Assembly: GCA_963855995.1 (NCBI GenBank)
Contig: OY979717.1
Span: 29,587,246 to 29,651,245, forward strand
Direction of reading: 5' to 3'
Length of the DNA: 64,000 nucleotides
DNA from: Muricea muricata
Taxonomy: Eukaryota; Cnidaria; Anthozoa; Malacalcyonacea; Plexauridae
The notes under the pieces were generated by a model. The model worked only from the letters and a program-made list of their open reading frames with translations, had not been told where the DNA came from and searched no databases. The translations under genes were made by a program, and so were the position numbers. Shown here piece after piece: positions 34,930 to 46,900 of the stretch (its first letter is position 1; the number at the start of each line of letters is the position of its first letter).

Positions 34930-36239
34930 TCAAACACTCCTTCTTGTTATTTAACCTGTACACTTGGATATTTGAATAAAACATGAGATATAGTAAATAT
35001 CTCATTTTTCTATTTACAGAGCGGAATAGCGGAGGAAATCAGCCTATCACGTAACAGAAATAACGATATATTGATTTGAGAATTTGAAATATAAAATTTC
35101 CATTAACCCGTATCCCCAACATAGGTATGAGCAGTGTTGTGTTTTTGCCGAGTCTCCAAACCACACATTTTGTTAACTGTTGGAAAACGCAGGTGCAGGC
35201 AAAGTCTCTGATATCTCATGGGTTCGTTTCTCTATTTATTGTCATGTCAAGTCGAGTCAAGACAAGGCAACACCGACAGGCGGCTGGTAAAAGCGGAAAG
35301 ATTTAAAAAGGCGGGTATACAGGATGTTTCAAGGATACAAAAGTAATAGCACAATTGTATCTAGGATGAATAGTCTAGACTTATTAATAACCTAAGGGAG
35401 TGAATGTTTCAAAACATTATTTTTTTAAATTTTGCTCCGTTTCCTTTGCACTCACGGAACAGAGTGAATGACGGTTATAACGCCATGCGCGATGGCAAAA
35501 CAAATACTCGGATTATAAAGGTCAAACATACTGCAGACCGACACAGGGTGGGTCTCGATTAATTAAACGACATACACGAGGCAAGAAAAACATACAGCGT
35601 AGTACATAAATAATTACACTTGGTACACTTTTGACACATTTTAGAGTCAGCATCATCGCAGTGTTCCACACACAGTACTAGGATTGTGGATGAAGTGAAA
35701 TCTGGATCGCCACGGATCTACAGAAACAACAGAAACAGGCTATATACTTGTAAGTGGTTGGTTATAAAAGAGAGAAATGATGAACTATAGAAATTGGTTT
35801 TCTAAAGAACGAATCACAAACAATGATGATTTTTGTTTTCATAAGGCCAATCAGAAAGCCTGATTGTTTTAGTTAATCTACAAGTTTAAATGTATACAGG
35901 AATGAATGTACGAACTACCAATGGTCAAATTATAAAATTTACAAAGTTATGACAAATGTTAGTTGGATAACAATCAAAAATATTTATCAGCAACAAATTG
36001 TGGAAATTCTTCAGTAGAAGTCGGTAATATCGCTCTCGTCATGTGAGAAAATTTCTTCAGATTCATGCTGTTACTATGGGGTGGTAGCCTTTCATGTTCA
36101 AAGTTTTTTGACGTGATAATGATTGCCCGCCTTCGTGATGTTTCGCAGCAACTGCGACGCCAGAATTGTTGCGCGCAGACATACTCGACTTCTCAGCGTC
36201 GCTGTGCGAAGTGAATACATGCTATCTTAACCGCGCACC
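34930..36239. other. Intergenic, nothing recognised
   Basis: Between the collagen 5' end and the decayed coding stretch. No coherent gene, RNA or element ends seen. Confidence 0.45.
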
Positions 36240-37350
36240 GTTAAAGGTCATGTTCAGCTTCGTGAATGCTTTCTGCACCAGATCTTGAAGTACTCTTCGC
36301 TAACCTAGCTGTGGGCTTAAAGACCGAAAAGGAAGGTGACTATACGAGCTGGCGTAGCTTTTTCAGCAATATTAAACAGTAGCCGACCTTTGTGTGGAAG
36401 CTCTGTCTTGTAAACCTGGGTTTCAGTCACCTAAAACAGCGACTCACTTTTCTGAACCGAAACTTCGTTCTCAAACTCATCTATATCGTCAGGTTGACCG
36501 GAGCGGACGGCTTTTGTCTTGAATGTCAGAGAGGCTTCATCATGGCACGGTCACGTAGTTGTGCATATCTGTTTCTATTCACGGTGGTTAAGGCGTTTTT
36601 CTCCAGAAGAGAAACTCTCCCTCCACTTCAACGTTCATAGCGAGGTTTGACATTTGTGCAAGTTGCTGTGCAAGTTGCTGTGACAATATGCTCTGCGATT
36701 CCACCTCCTAAAATGAAAACATGTCCACATTAGAGTTGAAAACTAGGCGAATTTATTGCGGCTTCTCTCCGTCTGTTCACTATTGCCAAAAAAAAAGCAA
36801 CAAAGCGTTTGTATCTCTTGATTTCTTAGCGCTAGTGATTTCCCCAAGCCTTTCAGCAACCCATCTGTCAATGAAATGGCACTTTCAATCTCCTCGTTCT
36901 CTTCCTGTGAAAGTCCCAAGTTACAAGACCTCCCCAGGTGAACCCGTCGTCGCGCCATCATGAACTTGTAGAATAGGCATAGGGCTCATCATATGAGCTT
37001 TCGTTGCTGTCCTTTCGGCAGCAGGTTGTTCGATCCCTTCAAAAAAAAAAGATCTCGCTCAAGACAACAGCATCATCCCAGAGCGTCCTCGCGTTCTTAA
37101 GCTCTTCGCCCTCTTCATAGAGAAGACATTTAACTCGAATCGTGTTCTCTCTTGACGCTTCAAGTTGTCGGGCGCCGCCGTCCGCAGAAATCACAGATAA
37201 TTGGAACGTCATGAATCTGTCTATCGGCTTGTTGATTGCGGATCGACCGAAAATTTTCGGCGCTCCAACAGTTTTTTCCTACATTTCTTCCACTCCAGCC
37301 CCAGGCCTTCCTTTTCCTGGTGTTGTGATACCATATTCCTGTTCACACTC
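36240..37350 (-). pseudogene. Decayed coding sequence, family not recognised
   Basis: GC content and codon-like structure are higher than in the flanks. On the minus strand 37350-37045 reads ECEQEYGITTPGKGRPGAGV to one TAG, then continues (ARQLEASRENTIRVKCLLYE and beyond) to a nine-T run where the frame shifts. Further pieces follow: AAERTATKAHMMSPMPILQV; SQEENEEIESAISLTDGLLK (36743-36961); EVESQSILSQQLAQQLAQMS; and DDIDEFENEVSVQKSE. Absence of introns over 700 bases suggests a retrocopy. I could not name the parent. Confidence 0.45.
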
Positions 37351-38276
37351 ATTGAAAAAAAAAATTAACTGAACACTAGAAAGGAAGCCAATCTCAAATT
37401 AATGTCACCGGAAATACAGTATACTACAGTCAACTTCTGCTATGATCTTACAATGTACATACCTCTTCCCCTTGGGCATCAGGTTTAACCAACACCGGAC
37501 ATACGTCAGTACACACTGAAAAAGAAGTGTACCACTTGACACAACTTGGAGCGTTTGTAAAGAAAAGAAAAGATATCAATATCTTACCCTTTCCTGCATC
37601 AGAAATTTTAGGCACTGTGTCAGGGAACAGCTAAAAATCGGGCATAAATATATATGGTAGTTATATTTTAACTCCTTGCATACCTCGCGTATCTGGCAGA
37701 CCAGGTAATGCAGTAGCTTCAAGAACACTTTCTTTAGGATCGCGACTAACAGGTTTGCAAGCAAAGAAGCTGTTGTTGCGATACAGGGAAGTTACCAATA
37801 CCACACGAAAAATACATATCCATATTGGCTTCCAATGTCACGTACGTCATAAAACGAGTTCTGTGGATCTCATCATTCTAGTCCTTCATCAATTAAGTCC
37901 GTCTTGAAAGACTCCCATGAGTTGCGAATGTTTTCTGCAGAAACTACATATAGCGAAGACATAGCCGCACATTTTCTTATACCCATAGATATAGGAGACC
38001 TAGATTGCTGACGTATACCTAGCGCGCGTGACCACAAATAGAAGAATCCAAGATGGCGTCGCAACTGAACCGGGCAAAAACAATAGGAATTGTATTACGA
38101 AAAACAATTTTTTGGGCTTTTTCTGCCGTGAATGCCGTTCAACTGGACTTTTTTGAAAATAGATCATTATTGTGGAGGTTTCGAACGTAAAATGAGAAGA
38201 GTGGGCTAGATTCTTTCAAAATTATCTTTCACTGAAGCTTTCAAGGAGTGGACGTTTCGACCGGTTTCGTCAGTTT

Positions 38277-39592
38277 GCGTGGATTACTGGACTTTTAACA
38301 TTTCGAATCACGATCGACCGCATATATTTAGAAAACGATGTTTACTATGGATGTTTTAGCTGCCAACTGGAAAGCGGTTGCGGATAATTCTTAAAAAATA
38401 TCGTTCGTTAAGTTGCTAAATGTCAGCAGCTACGCCAGCTATATTTATGACTACGCATATCCACCCCAGCTAGAAGGTAGAATTTTGTTTGTTTCTTAAA
38501 TGTAGTTTTCGTGAATTGAAGAGAAATGATTGTTTGTGTATAATCTGCTGACAAAGTAGCACAAATATAACAACAAACTTTTTAAATAAGTATGAAAGAA
38601 ACCCGTGTTTCCAATGGCTTTCTATTGATTTAAGATTTTTGATATCAATATAATTTTTAAATCGGAGAAGCTTAGCATAGTTTTAGAGACTCATAATATT
38701 ATTAAAGCGTAGGTACATGTACATAAGGTTTGATAACATGCATGAATCAAATTAATATTTAATATATTTGAAGCAAAAATATGTCAAAATTTGTGTCATC
38801 AAAATTCAGGAGGTACAGTATCTGGTATTATAAGTTGTAGCTGTACAGCTTAAAAAAGATTAAAATACCAATTGCTGGTTGCCAATGTGATTCTGATCTT
38901 ACTCAAAATCAATTACAATATTGAAATCTACACATGAAAATTCCACAATTTGTCAACAAGCTCTACCTGTAACAAATGTGTTAAAATACTGTGATTTTAT
39001 AAAGCTTCTGGAAGCTTGGTAACAAAACATTTATAAATGCTTGTAAATGTGTGGGAACGTATAAATACAGTTTTTTCGTGACAGTATACTATTAAATCAG
39101 ACATTCTTGAGGATTGCTACAGAGGTACTTAAGCAAAATAACTTGTAATAGTGACTTCAGCCTAGGTGTCAATTTTCATTTGTAATACATATGAGATCTC
39201 TGCAAGCCCACAGCAGAACTGCTGCATGTTTATTATTAGCTTATCCCAAATTAAAGTCAATCATAATGCCTCCTGCAAAACTTGTAGTGTGCATGTATTG
39301 AAGTACAAAGCCTGTGCAGATACCCGATTTCACAATTAATACTAGGCAAAATCCAAGTATATAACACTCAAAATCAAAATCACTAGAAGTAACAATTTGC
39401 AAAAAAGGTAGATTTAATGCTAGAACATACAAAATGACCAGCTGTCTATTCCAGAAGTCTTTAACGAACGATATTTTTAAAAAAATCGGCAACCGCTTTC
39501 CAGTTCACATCTAAAACATCCATGACAAACATCGTTTCCTAAATATATGCGGTCAATCGTGATTCGAAGTGTTGCAAGTGCAATAATCCACG
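38277..39592. mobile_element. 1.3-kb element with ~135-bp inverted repeats
   Basis: Arm 38277-38412 (CACGATCGACCGCATATATT, then CCAACTGGAAAGCGGTTGC, then AACGATATTTTTTAAG region) is repeated inverted at 39460-39592. The interior is AT-rich and holds no convincing gene. No clear target duplication was seen. Confidence 0.75.
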
Positions 39593-39850
39593 CTTTTTTC
39601 GAGTGCAGGATTTTTTTCGAGCGCAAGATTGTTTTTTGAGTACAAGATTTTTTTTTCGAGGGCAAGATGTTTTTTTTTGAGTGTAAGTTTTTTTTTGGGG
39701 TGCAAGTTTTTCTCGAGATCATCATTTATTAGTGGAAGATTTTTTTTCGAGAGTAAAATATTTTTCGAGTGCAGGATTTTTTTCGAGTGAAGGATTTTTT
39801 TCGAGTGCAGGATTAAATTTCTTTCGAGTGGAAGGTTTTTTATCGAGGAC
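39593..39850. repeat. Tandem repeat, ~20-bp unit TTTTTTTCGAGTGCAAGAT
   Basis: At least a dozen imperfect units of seven or more T followed by CGAGTGCA(A/G)GA, directly beside the right arm of the 38277-39592 element. Confidence 0.88.
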
Positions 39851-40833
39851 CTAATTTAAAAATAACTACAACAACCTCCATGACGACAACCGCCAGTGAG
39901 TAAGCAGTATTTGTGATCAGAATTTCTTTTTTTGTGACGCTAGCAATAAGTAAAGCACGATAGATCAATCTATAAGTATGTGATTTACAAGGCAAACTGT
40001 ATTATATTATTAATAATCAGTTTACCCACAGACGCCCAAAATCTCGCGCTAGTTTCTATTGCTATTATTATAATAAATCATCGCAAATTTGTTCTAAGAA
40101 AGCTTTCAAGCAAAGTATCACCTCTTTGAGCATTTTGGAACATACTTTCATTTTTTGACCCAAGTCGTGGACAAGTGCGATACAAGTCGACGTACAGCCC
40201 GATTTCTATATCAAATGTATATAACCTCGCTTGCGTTTGGTTTACATCAGTTTTATTTGTAAGTTGCAAGCGAAATTATATTTCTCAATTTCCATTTTTA
40301 AATCAAAACGTCAAAAACAAGGACACTTAAACTTAAAAACATGAAAACGCTTGAAAATTTGACAGACAAAATTCACAGAAAAAAAGACAATCGTTTGCCA
40401 TACTTGTATATATTGTTTTCAACAAAATACTTAATTAGAATAGTTTAATTAGATCTTCGCGTAAATTTCGGCTCTCATCGTAGGGTATTTATTATGATGT
40501 TGAAATTATGATATTCCTAACAATTTCAGGCTTCCCTAGGGTAGCCGAGACATCACAAAAACTTAATGATTTGGGAAAAAATGTAAGTATAATGTAAATC
40601 AAGACGAAGTCAAATGTAAAAATATTGATTGAATATATTCTTATGAATTTTTCTAACGAGTCATTAAATTGACGATTTTGATATAACTATAGTTACAAAC
40701 CGCGCACAAGCCCTGGCTTGTCTATTTTCGTTAATATAGTCTTTGGTCTCTGCAGCTTTACTTTTAGATCGGTTCAAATAGTATAATAAATTACAAACTA
40801 ACCTACCTAACTACATTATATTAATACCAAACC

Positions 40834-40929
40834 TCAAATTTTGAGTTTCTTTTTCTTCCTAGATTTCTTTTTATCTGCTTCGTCGGCCAATCTTTTCCGG
40901 AGATTTTCCCGACGCACTAACTCGGTATC
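40834..40929 (-). CDS. NHEJ1: XLF exon 8: basic C-terminus and stop
   Basis: 31 codons plus TGA, phase 0. The sequence DTELVRRENLRKRLADEADK leads to a lysine cluster and the end SRKKKKLKI. A basic run followed by hydrophobic residues at the extreme C-terminus is the layout of the XLF Ku-binding motif (inference from position and composition). A possible AATAAA on this strand lies near 40487. Confidence 0.82.
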   Translation of the reverse strand, partial: DTELVRRENLRKRLADEADKKKSRKKKKLKI

Positions 40930-43900
40930 CTAAACACACATAAATAGAATAAAACACAATATATCAAAAAAAAAGGGGTTTTAAATTGGGAATACGGCGT
41001 AAAATTGTAACTCCATAAATACATTTGCAAGTTCGAAAAAAATTTTCAGAAAAAAAAAACAAGGGATGTGGTGATGATGTCAAGATGTTGTAATGATGAT
41101 GGTGTTACACTAGAAAAAGGTTGGGTTGATTTTAAAACGATGAGGAAAAAGCGGTCATAGGAATAGGTAACAATGTCGATGAAATAATTTGAGCAGTACC
41201 AAAAATATCGCGTTAATTCTGCAGCATTTGAAAACGCCAACATGTGGATTTTTTTTTTTTTTGGGGGGGGGGGATAAAAAGGAGGTGTTGGTTAAAAAGG
41301 GCTGATGTTTCAAAACAGGGAAAGGAGCACTGGTTCTAGTTCTATGTACAGTAGTTTAGGTTCTCGAAAACCGAACAAAATTCATCTATGCACGAGCAAT
41401 TATTAAAGTCGTTTTCACGTATCGTGTAAAAATAGTCACTGTCATTGGGTTTCACTGCATACTGCATGAATAGGGTCACCCTCAACTATATTGATACTTA
41501 TGCTAGTGGGCAAATGTTATAATATAACACTTTTTGCTGCCAAACACGTTTTTACATTTAATTTACCCAAGCGAGTTGAAGTTTACCGTTATATTTTGCT
41601 AAACACATATTTAAGTAATATATGTCTTAACCATGCGTACTTGCAAAGGAGATTTTTCCGGCGACGTTTTATTTGGACTTTTCGATGGTGAACTTAAGGG
41701 TGAACGTTTTACTGGCGACGTTTCAACAAGTAAGGACGGAGGAAGTTTTGCATCCCACGATGATCCAGCATTACCACTGACTGAAGCCAATCCAAATCCC
41801 TGCGAGTCCTCTACTGTTCCAAATGTACCGGTACCGTCCTCAGTAGCCGCTGTAAAGTTGAAGTTTTTGAAATAAATGGAGCTTTTATAGAAAATATTCA
41901 TGTCACAATCCATACTTTAGTACAGATTAAGCATTCCTAGCTGGTAGTGCATGAACAGTACATGTGTTGTATCCTTTTCGAGTATTTTATAGGCAACATT
42001 GTAGGACAATGTCACAAGATACCACGAACTTTGTCAAACTATCTAAAAATTCTGATTATCTTTCACAGGTCAAACTGGTGGTTTATATGTGAAATAAAAT
42101 ATATGTGAAAGAAAATTAGTTTCATATAATTAATGAATCAATTATTATTCCCATTACCACCAGTAGGGGTTTATAATTATGTGAAAGTTAATTTCACATG
42201 TGACAAATCAAAGTTAATTTCACAAGTGAAATCATTATTTCGTATCTGATGGTATGCGTCACACATGAAAAGTAAATTTCACTTATTAAATCAAATGCAA
42301 AATTTTCGTAAGACTTTGTATGACAAGCCAGATTGTTAAGGACGTTATTTAGTCTGCGATGCTTACCTGGACTATTTTTAAATTTTATCCAGTCTCTTTT
42401 TATCATAACCTGTTTGTACAGTTCCTGGGTTTTATCCACACACGCTCTTTCACTGCAGTTTTCAACTACTTGAAGGAAACCCTAGAAAATTTAAGATTTA
42501 ATGGAGTTTTAAACCATTGATATAATGCGACCTGTGCTGGCCAGTTGTTGGAAATATTAACAAATACTATATTTTGTGCATGATAAGATGAAGGATGTTT
42601 AAATTATCCTCCATCTACCATCGAATTCTTGTGGCTTTTCTCATACTCATATTTAAACTCTACTGAACAAGGCATTTTGAACCTCATCTGTTGATTTTAG
42701 ACGAGATAAAATTTATAAAACAATACTAAAATTCGCGATACTATGATGTGACACTAATCGTTTAGGGCCTTGTGCATCGAAATTTTACGCTACATTTTCA
42801 TTATCGCAGCATAAAAATATTCCATATGACCTAATAAAAAAAACACATGCTCCATTGTGCAGCTACTGACTAATGTTGATATTCAAATTATCGTCACAGA
42901 GATGTCACATTGCATAATGAGCAACCGCAAAACTGCAAGATCGCAGAAAATATTCTGGATCAAGCTCATGGTATGTTATGTCTATACAGGTATGTTAGTG
43001 TCCACATACTGACAACTCCAAACTCTACATTTCGATAAATGGAACTGATTGATATGCATCAATATTAGTTTGCAGTTACTTGATATACAATGTGACATCA
43101 CAGTGATGTCAACATTAGTCAATATCACATGCAAAAAAGGTATGAATGTTTGGGGAAATGTTTTATTTGAGATATGCAGCCGTAATAAAAATGCCACATT
43201 GAATTTCGAAGCATATTTTATGCACATGCAGAGACACAAAAGGAAATTTCATTTAAATGAGATTACTACAAGGTAAAGGAACTCAAACACCAGCAACAAA
43301 GGCCTGACTTTCCCCATCATCAGAAATCACATTCCCTTACAACGTCATCTTAAAGATTTTACAGCATCCTACCTCAGAAACAGTCATTCTTTTGGTAAAG
43401 TCATCCTGAATAAACGGTTGTGTTTCAAACGATTCTGCAATACAGATTTCAAAAGCTGAACAAACCTTCCATTTTTGTGATACTGCATTAGGCAATGTTG
43501 CACAGTTATTTCCGTCAAGATTACCCCACGATTTTTCGCAAAGATGCCCAAAACCAAATGCAAAAACTATCAGTTTTCAGTACTCACATAAAGTAATTTA
43601 ACATGATGTTTTAATTGCGCGCATTCACTGCATGCGGTAAAAGGCAATATACTGAATCATTATAAGGTGAGACCTAAACGTAAAGGATAAAGTACTCGTA
43701 AAAAGTATAACCCCATAGTTGTTTGTTTAACCCTTGGGGATAAGGGGACATATTACACTTATGTATATCAAGCCTTCGAAACGAGTTTGCTGACCCAACT
43801 TTCTCCTCACTTTTTTTTATTACATGCACAACCGAGCATGGATTTGACGCTGACAAAACTTTGTAAAATTGTAGAGACAATACTGGTGTTGACAGGCATG

Positions 43901-46900
43901 TTTATTTTTTTGTCTTAAATGCAGCGGTGAAATACTGTTGCTTTATAGCAAACGTTGTATTTTATCTAAGTTTAAAATCCACGCGAAGTGAAAGAGGATT
44001 TTAAGCTTCTCTATTTACCTGTAATATAAAATGTGCTACGATTTACTTCAGGTCGGGGTCAATATTTATAATTAATTTATTTATGATTCCTTTTTCTTCG
44101 ATGTTCCGAGGTACTATCTCGGATAAATACATCGAATTTATGGAAAAAACTCGAAGAATCACGAATTAAATTGTTTAAAATCAAAAGACCCTGTTAGAAA
44201 TTAAACCTCTTCAAAAATAAATCAAGCTAGCAATATACTTCGAAAGTCGGTAAATGAAGCCTTCGGACGCTGGGCGTCCTCGTGCAGTGGCGGATCCAGG
44301 GTAAGTCAAAATAAATTATAGCAGCTCAAGTTTAAATTCAAAATAACTTTATAACAATGTCATAGGTTATGAATTTCAAAAGAATAAAATCTAACCAATG
44401 AAGTTGCTTTGAAGGTATTTTAAAATGTAGATATATCCTAGAATGAGCTGTGGTAATTTTGACTTACGCGCTAGATCCGCCACTGTCTTCGTATGGTCTT
44501 TGTATGACACAAATCCCTCCTTCTCGGTATCCAACTCTAACGTTACGTAATAACGTGGACTTGCGGTTGATTAGTGATTAAATGTACCCAAAAGCCGAGG
44601 AGGTTCAGCAAAATGCAACCGCAAAGCCATGTAATTACTTTGTAATATTATTGCCACCGAGACAGGAATTTTAGGGGGTTTTTAGTGAAATGGAATAAAA
44701 GTTAATAGAATTGTTCTCATTTCTGTCTTGCGTAAATAATAAGCGCAGGTGTTTGTAATATTCATGACATGTGGGTACGATTAGTTAATAATCCTACCTA
44801 ATTCAGGGACAATATGTTCTAAAACATAGCTTGCTAAGTCAACTTGCATCCAAAAAAGTTACGCCACCTACTCCTAGGTAAAACAGCTCCAGCGTTTTTA
44901 TATTCTTCTATTTCATAATCTTTCTTCTTCAGAATCTTAAATAATTCATCTTGCCTTCTTTGTAATTCACCGATCATGGATAATAACGGAAACACAAGAT
45001 AGTCTTTCATCTATTCAAACACAATAAAATAAATTCGGTACCTCAGAGGGAGTTAATACTAGCCCTATAGGGATAGGTATGCTGGCCCATCGATTTAATA
45101 ATTTGATGAGATTCGGCTACTCTCACATGAATAAAAAGCCAGGGAATACGCCACAGGTTCCCCAATTACGGCGACCCCATATTGACGCCATAGTTATTTG
45201 GCATCATTCTTTTAATATTTATTTCTTTTTATTTTAATTTCTTCTTTTTTTGTTTTCATTCTTTATATATTAAATCTCTATGTACTATTTAAAACACGAG
45301 TAGGTTTTTGCATAAAACACGAACTAAGATCCATTTTATACCTATCTTGTCAGCTAGTTTGCGAAAGAGTTTTCAATATTGTGTTGTATAAGCCGAAAAA
45401 TTTGAGACAAATCCACGCGTGTTTTATCACATATAAAAAATTGTTCACGGCTATGATTTTCTTTGTGTTTCACCATGAATTATTTTGAGTTATTTAAATT
45501 TTATTTAAACTGTTTTAATTTTTTGTCCCCATTTCGATTTTTTATTCAAATGTGGTCCCACGCCAAGTGACGCCATAGGCCACATCCTAAGTGCCCAGCG
45601 GTTATATTCCCAAGCTTAGTTAACATTTATGCACTGCACCCGTGCGCTTTCATGTTTTCATCCTACATTTTGAGGAAAAAAGCATGTCTGCAAAACGAAA
45701 AAACAGCAAGCGTGGAATAATTAAAAAAGAAAAAAAGTTGAGAACAAACGAGGAAGAAAGAACAATAAAGGAGTTGCAGGTAAAAGCGGCGTGGAAGGTT
45801 GCATTAGAGTTCAACGCTTTCTGTGAATGTTGGCGAAAGTGCGGGAAATACTCCAGGATTGCTTCTTTGACCCCCGGTCGATAGGAAAAATAACCTAACG
45901 TAAACAGTGCAACTTCAAAGCCCACTTCGGTACAGGTTTAGAATGTGATATTCTTGCTGAAGAAGGGGACCCATCATTGTCACACGCCGATCAGATTAAA
46001 AACTGAAAGGTCATCCACGATCGATTTATAGAAAGCTTCTTGTCACAAGACACAGAAATTCAACGCTATATTATGAGAGCAAGCAATGCCAGCAATGTAC
46101 CAGTTAAGAAATTTAAAAGCACAGCGACGCCAGAAGTGTTCCAAAGTCTGTATTGGTTAGCGCAATGTTAAAGATTGGATCGTTAAAAAGTAATCGTCCC
46201 AGAAAACAAAGTTATCATGCTGAAGGTCGAGAAGTTCTCTATCGAACAGGAAATGACTTGGCTACCATGATGTGCAATGCAAACCATTTGCTAAATGAGC
46301 GATTCAGTAAGCTTATATGGCAATAGTTCTCACAAGGCTTCCAAGAGGGGACTATGCTTTGAAAAAATACACAGGCGAAGTGAAGGAATTGCAAGCATAT
46401 TTGAGTTAATAGAATCTCACACCAGGAAGTCTGTACAACTTAATGCTCTAGTCAAAAATTTCGCTGAAAATGGCAATCGCATAGCATACTGTTGAATGTC
46501 AAGAAAAACCATTTCTAATTTCTAACTAACAATTGTTACATATGACAGAAGTTTAGAAACAAAAATATCTGTTCATAATAGACCTTTCACTTTGTTTACA
46601 ATCAGAGGTATAGCCAGGAAAGGGGTGAGGAACCCACCTCCTTGCAAGACTGGGCACACCATTCACAAGTCAATTTTTAATACTTGGAAAGAAGCAAAGA
46701 ATCGCCTGAAAAACATAAACAGAACAGATGTTTTAAGGGTAGACTCGAATGTATAAATCCCTGCTTTCCCTATCCGAGGACAATATGTGAGGATTACCAA
46801 CAGAATAGTAGCTTATTTATCCTGTTGTTGATTAGTAAATTTGCAAATCAAATTACATCAAATCCCACATACTGCTGGGGTAAGAGTTTACCTTGACTAG

